Shown one piece after another: positions 60,207 through 64,000 of a stretch of 64,000 nt of DNA. The notes under the pieces were generated by a model. It ran no database searches. It had not been told where the DNA came from and was given only the letters and a program-made list of their open reading frames with translations. A program made the position numbers and the translations under genes. The first letter of the stretch is position 1, and each line of letters starts with the position of its first letter. Source of the stretch: Membranipora membranacea (taxonomy: Eukaryota > Bryozoa > Gymnolaemata > Cheilostomatida > Membraniporidae); NCBI GenBank assembly GCA_914767715.1, contig OU612072.1, positions 16,184,001 through 16,248,000 of the forward strand, in the 5' to 3' direction.

Positions 60207-60902
60207 GTCTCAATTGACAATGATGTTCCCTATAAGATTTGAGTAGATGAATGTCCTAATGTATGTGACTTTGGAGCAACAAGCCCCAAGATACCTTAGA
60301 ACTTATGATTTATGTAAATATATTGTGTACATAAGAAAATCTGTATCTCTGATTCATGCCAAACAGCTAGTTAGATGCCCCCCCCCCCCCTACCTCCCCA
60401 CAAAATTTTGCCGCTGACCGATGGCCCAACCATCGTGATTGAGCTCAATTATTCCCTCCCTTGTATATCATCTTCCATTTGTATTGTGCGCTGAAAAGTT
60501 TTGACAGATATAAATTGAGCCGCCGGATGGGAGTTATGCTGTTGGCATGCTTTGATAGTCACGCCATTTTATTCTCTTTTTGAATAAGCTTTCAACCTAG
60601 CGAGTCTCTCTATGCTGGCCAACGCAGCAAACAAGCATTGTTTAGTATTGACTTGTGCTATACTTTACTTTGTTACGTTAAATCACTCTCGATTAGTTTG
60701 CTAGACTATCTTGCACACCTAACTTGTCGACTGCAAACGATTCTACACGGTAATATCAGTTTTGAAACGTCTTGTGCTCTGATCTGACTTCTATTTCTTG
60801 GTATTATTTCTAATACTCCTGCCCTTCCTCATTCTACCAAACCATTCTCTACCATTTTCTCTTCTGATCGTAAAATACTCGGACAACAGTCTTCAGTGAA
60901 CA
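60207..60902 (+). other. ZC3H14 3' flank and start of the next gene
   Basis: Follows the exon 18 stop. Contains a C-run (60,376-60,390) and no obvious AATAAA near the stop; the first clear one is at about 60,925. The stretch ends at a GTAAGT donor (60,903), which may close an untranslated first exon of the microprotein gene at 61,308. No other gene seen. Confidence 0.4.
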
Positions 60903-61307
60903 GTAAGTTTTGATTATCAGAAAAGTAATAAATGTGCACTACTGACTAATAACACCCGACTTGCCAGCGAGGTTCTTTGTCAGACATAAAAGAAAGCCAC
61001 GTGTCTTTGTAGCCAATTCCCTGTAATTTGTATCATCCCATAAATATGATGCATGATATTTTATCAATTATTGGTTATGAATAGACAAATCAAGAGGAGA
61101 GCCAAAAATTATCAGTTCACATTGATTAGCCTACATTACAAGACCCAACCACAGCCAACCCTTAAAAGCGTTCGGGATGGCGATCACAGCCGACCTGCAG
61201 TTTAGCCAAAACAGAAGCAGGCAAGCAGTACACGCTGAGCTGCTGGTGGATATTTAACGATTATCTTATTTCTCTAATTCCAGCGTGATATTGAGCGGAG
61301 ACCTACC

Positions 61308-62874
61308 ATGATTGACCATGTACATTTGATACTTCTGTGGGTGTTCATTGCCATATTGATTCTCATGATTCTGACCATGCTCTGCTTCCGGTGAGTTGAA
61401 AGAGGAGGAACAGCTGCGCCTCCCCATATCTGGTATCATTTAGAAGGTTTCAGGCTAATTAGTAGCACTGTGGCAACCTTTTGAATAGCCTATGAACACA
61501 GTGAAAATTATTAGCTTGACTGGAAAGAAAATTCTTCTCAACCACTAAAGTTATCCCCTCTTTATCGCTCTTTAATCGAGCAGTTGTCATGGTGTTCCTA
61601 ACTAGACTGAGACTTGGACTGTTACGAGATTTGGCCTTTGTCGGTTTCATGGCTCTTTTTTCTGTTTAGCACATAAGTTAAAGTTACGGGCCGTGTCCAA
61701 CCGTTAGCCCTCATGTCAGACAGCCAAGTGAATAACCACCAATGTATGACAACAGGTCAACAGCAGGACATTAGGTTAATTGATACACACTGTTACCTCT
61801 GCCATAGTGTCTTATTAGGAAGCGAACAAGATAATGTTAGCAATGATCTTCTGCCCCTCTTGTCAGAGGTTTCTACATCCAAGTGTGCTAGGGGCTGCGG
61901 AATCTATCAATCGTGCTCCCTTGATCGGACTCAAACCCAAAACCTTTACGTCACCAATCGGCAGACAGTGTTTAGCAAGTGTGCTAAACAATTTCGCCAT
62001 CTCCCTACCTCCGGGAGTCACGCTACTATGAGCAGTAGTAGTGAATAAACAAATAAATGAATAAAGTGAATATGTTATTGATATATCCAATGAATTCTCC
62101 ACGACCAATTCATGTGCATTCCGAAAAAAATGTCATCAACATAGCTAACATGACGCAGCTCTGCCACTGAATCATTATCTGTAGCCTAATGATAGTTTGT
62201 TGCCGCCCAATGACATGCTTGCTCATGTTTCTGATTATAACTGCGGTAGTTTTAGCAGCATAGTAGACGGAGTAGCTCGGCCACTTAATTACCTCACATG
62301 CTTTGATCATAAGACCATAAACTTAGCTGAGATGGTGGTATCAGCTTTATTCTGATCACAGGTGATACCATCATCTTATTTTGAGCCGGAGCATGTCGCC
62401 TATTAGCTTACATGTGTTAGCTCTGATCTCATTGGCTGTTTGGTGAGAGGAGAGCCAATGCCAGGTAAATGAGCGTACCTATTAACCTATTGACCTAGTA
62501 ACAGTGAGACTAAATCGCTTTTACATTCAATTTATTATAGCCAAAGAATTATCTGACCTGGTATTGGCTGTCTCCTACCCACCAGCCGATCAGAGCCAAC
62601 ACATTGGCTAGCTGACTTGCTCATTCATGATGACTATTCCAAAACATAAGCCTGTTTATTCGTCCCACTTAATATCGCTACTTGCAGAAAAGTGATTTTG
62701 GAGGCATGCGGCCAGTGTTGTTACAGGAATAAAAGCAAAGTAACACCGAATGTCGATGCTGATATGGCTCTGTTCATGAAGAGGTTGTCACTCACCCCGT
62801 CATACCAAAAAACGGGAGCAAAGAGAAGACAACCTTCGGACCAATCAGTTAGTACCATAAGAACTAAGAAATAG
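61308..62874 (+). CDS. Single-pass membrane microprotein, gene B (89 aa, spliced)
   Basis: Coding exons 61,308-61,390 and 62,688-62,874, joined in phase 2 (donor GTGAGT, acceptor CTTGCAG). Residues 1-27 are almost wholly hydrophobic (MIDHVHLILLWVFIAILILM...), forming one membrane helix and no obvious cleavable signal. The tail holds CGQCCYRNKSK, possible palmitoylation sites next to the membrane, and then a Lys/Arg-rich end (GAKRRQPSDQSVSTIRTKK). An acceptor at 61,281-61,283 suggests an upstream UTR exon ending at 60,902. The exon plan (helix in exon 1, phase 2 intron, basic tail in exon 2) is the same as gene A, including a WVFI motif. Family unknown. Confidence 0.6.
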
Positions 62875-63008
62875 CGATCAAAAGCTAGATAGAGTTTGCT
62901 TAATAACAAGCCTAAATTCGAATTTGTCCCCCCTTTGAGCCGCCCTATGTCAATGGTTGAGGAGGAGCAGCACTTAATGCAGACATTTATTAGCTAATAT
63001 AGAATTCT
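62875..63008. other. 3' flank of microprotein gene B
   Basis: Short AT-rich stretch after the stop. No AATAAA and no gene seen. Confidence 0.3.
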
Positions 63009-63475
63009 TCTTTCAGACAGGTGAGCACAACTCCAACCTTAAATAGACTGATCATGTGATATATATTATTCCTAATTTCTTCAAGACAGGGAACCTTGCC
63101 AGTACTAGCTACTAGTGCTTTGCAATTAAGCTTGTAGTAGTTTGGAAATAGAAACATGGCTAGTGCTTATGCTTTTTATGATCAATGCCAATTATGTGAC
63201 TGTTATAACATAGGATCAGCCAACCACAGCTATCGATGTGGTCATCCATCATGTAAGTCAACTGCAGGACAGGTTTCACAATATCATTATAGTAATACTA
63301 AACTAGTAAGTATGTTATTATGTATGTATGATCAAGGAGTAACAGGTCATCCTTGGTAGTCACTAGTACCTTGCACTGGCAAGGTGTCCGGTCTTGAGGA
63401 AATTACGAATAGTATATGTCACATGATCAGTCTATTTATGTTAGGAGTTGTGCTCACCTGTCTGAATTAAGAGTT
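63009..63475. mobile_element. Foldback element of about 470 bp enclosing a small ORF
   Basis: Arms of about 110 bp: CAGACAGGTGAGCACAACTC and ATAGACTGATCATGTGA on the left are matched by complementary blocks near 63,457 and 63,425 on the right; inner blocks around ACCTTGCCAGT also pair. The arms surround a 67-residue ORF. No target duplication recognised. Confidence 0.7.
63156..63359 (+). CDS. Small Cys/His-rich ORF inside the foldback element (67 aa)
   Basis: Starts MASAYAFYDQCQLCDCYN and includes CGHPSCK, giving C-x2-C-x-C and later C/H/C residues that could bind a metal. A GTAAGT sequence at 63,261 could act as a splice donor inside the frame. Nothing outside the ORF supports translation and I recognise no family; it could be a captured gene piece or chance. 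Confidence 0.25.
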   Translation: MASAYAFYDQCQLCDCYNIGSANHSYRCGHPSCKSTAGQVSQYHYSNTKLVSMLLCMYDQGVTGHPW

Positions 63476-63481
63476 CTTTAT

Positions 63482-63631
63482 TGGCGGTTTCGGTCGACCA
63501 AACCGTCACTAAAAAAGCAAACAAGTATGATTTGCAGCTACAGTGGCGATTTTGGTTGACCAAAACCGCCATAATTACAGGCACTGGGGATATTATGTGG
63601 GAAAAATTGGCAGTTTTGGTCAACCGTAGCT
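63482..63631. repeat. Three regularly spaced palindromes
   Basis: Near-palindromes at 63,482-63,508, 63,544-63,571 and 63,608-63,631, each centred on GGTygACC within a TGGCGNTTTTGGT...ACCAAAACCGCCA pattern. Starts are 62 and 64 bp apart. The first abuts the foldback element. They may be transposon termini, or binding sites for a dimeric factor. The flanking 63,632-63,902 shows nothing else. Confidence 0.65.
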
Positions 63632-63902
63632 AACCCTCTTTGAGCTCTTTTTTCTTATGCGGCGTGGGTTAAAAGTACCAAGCTGGAGAGAGGACAATTC
63701 CGAAAAAGGGCTCATATTATTAGGGGTCAGAAAGCTTTCTATTAGGCTTTCATTTGGTATTTTATAAGCTATTAGTTTGAATGTTACAGAGAGGATTATA
63801 ACAATTATTACAATTATAACATCTTCAATCTTGATGAATCCCTGTTGCCTTTGTGTGCACCTTGTTTGACCAGGGTGATTGATATTCACATTTGCCTTGC
63901 AG

Positions 63903-63967
63903 CAACCGGAGGCTGAGGCAGGAATTAAAGAAGTAAACGGAGTCCTTCAACAGTTCTGGCCTCAAAA
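63903..63967 (+). CDS. Partial coding exon at right edge, possible NF-Y subunit C
   Basis: Bounded by a CCTTGCAG acceptor and a GTAAGT donor; only one frame is open and reads QPEAEAGIKEVNGVLQQFWP followed by Q. The LQxFWP pattern resembles the segment just before the histone-fold of NF-YC (LQSFWPRVMEEI in human). The gene continues beyond the window and its start is not identified upstream. The match covers about seven residues, so the name is tentative. Confidence 0.35.
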
Positions 63968-64000
63968 GTAAGTTCAGCTCAGGGAACTAACATTAATGAC

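Noticed and set aside
1-64000. CRISPR array, bacterial operons or phage genes
   Set aside because: Introns, SINEs and LTR elements show eukaryotic DNA; the 90 bp repeats are coding repeats without spacers.

Overview
The window is nuclear DNA of an animal, most likely an invertebrate. Genes are split by many GT-AG introns, the non-coding DNA is AT-rich, and tRNA-derived SINEs, an LTR element and several inverted-repeat DNA transposons are present. The one gene identified with confidence (ZC3H14/Nab2 family) and a possible NF-Y C-subunit exon at the right edge fit a metazoan. I cannot name the species.

Positions 1 to about 47,170 are a young complex of segmental duplications built from a module of about 5-6 kb. 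Copies in one orientation (P1 1-5,458; P2 about 15,180-21,160; P3 31,018-36,930) recur every ~15.8 kb. P2 and P3 are each followed, after a ~1.3-1.5 kb spacer, by an inverted copy (Q2 about 22,470-28,880; Q3 about 38,390-47,170), giving two large head-to-head palindromes. P1 has lost its partner. Older, degraded copies lie at 10,590-12,680 and 28,880-31,017. Each young module carries one small secreted-peptide gene: a TATA box, a 5' UTR exon, and one coding exon with a signal peptide and 3-4 perfect 30-residue Cys/Pro/Trp repeats. Five loci are intact and two are 5'-truncated. This lineage-specific cluster is the most novel content. Alignment of the copies dates several insertions: a 3.4 kb transposon, a 1.5 kb LTR element and its solo LTR, a 397 bp hAT-like MITE with an 8 bp target duplication, a 323 bp MITE, and SINEs.

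A second small gene (12,690-13,439) encodes a single-pass membrane microprotein. Duplication and deletion left 5' and 3' fragments of it elsewhere. A possibly related 89-residue microprotein gene lies at 61,308-62,874.

Positions 47,602-60,206 hold an 18-exon ZC3H14 gene (929 residues predicted): N-terminal Nab2-like helical domain, acidic and Arg/Ser-rich linkers, a conserved PKFVVTLD motif and five C-terminal CCCH zinc fingers. Its introns contain at least six inverted-repeat elements.

Positions 60,207-64,000 hold the ZC3H14 3' region, the 89-residue membrane gene, a foldback element enclosing a Cys/His-rich ORF, a row of three regularly spaced palindromes, and a last partial coding exon. 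All identifications were made by reading and comparing the sequence; no searches were run.
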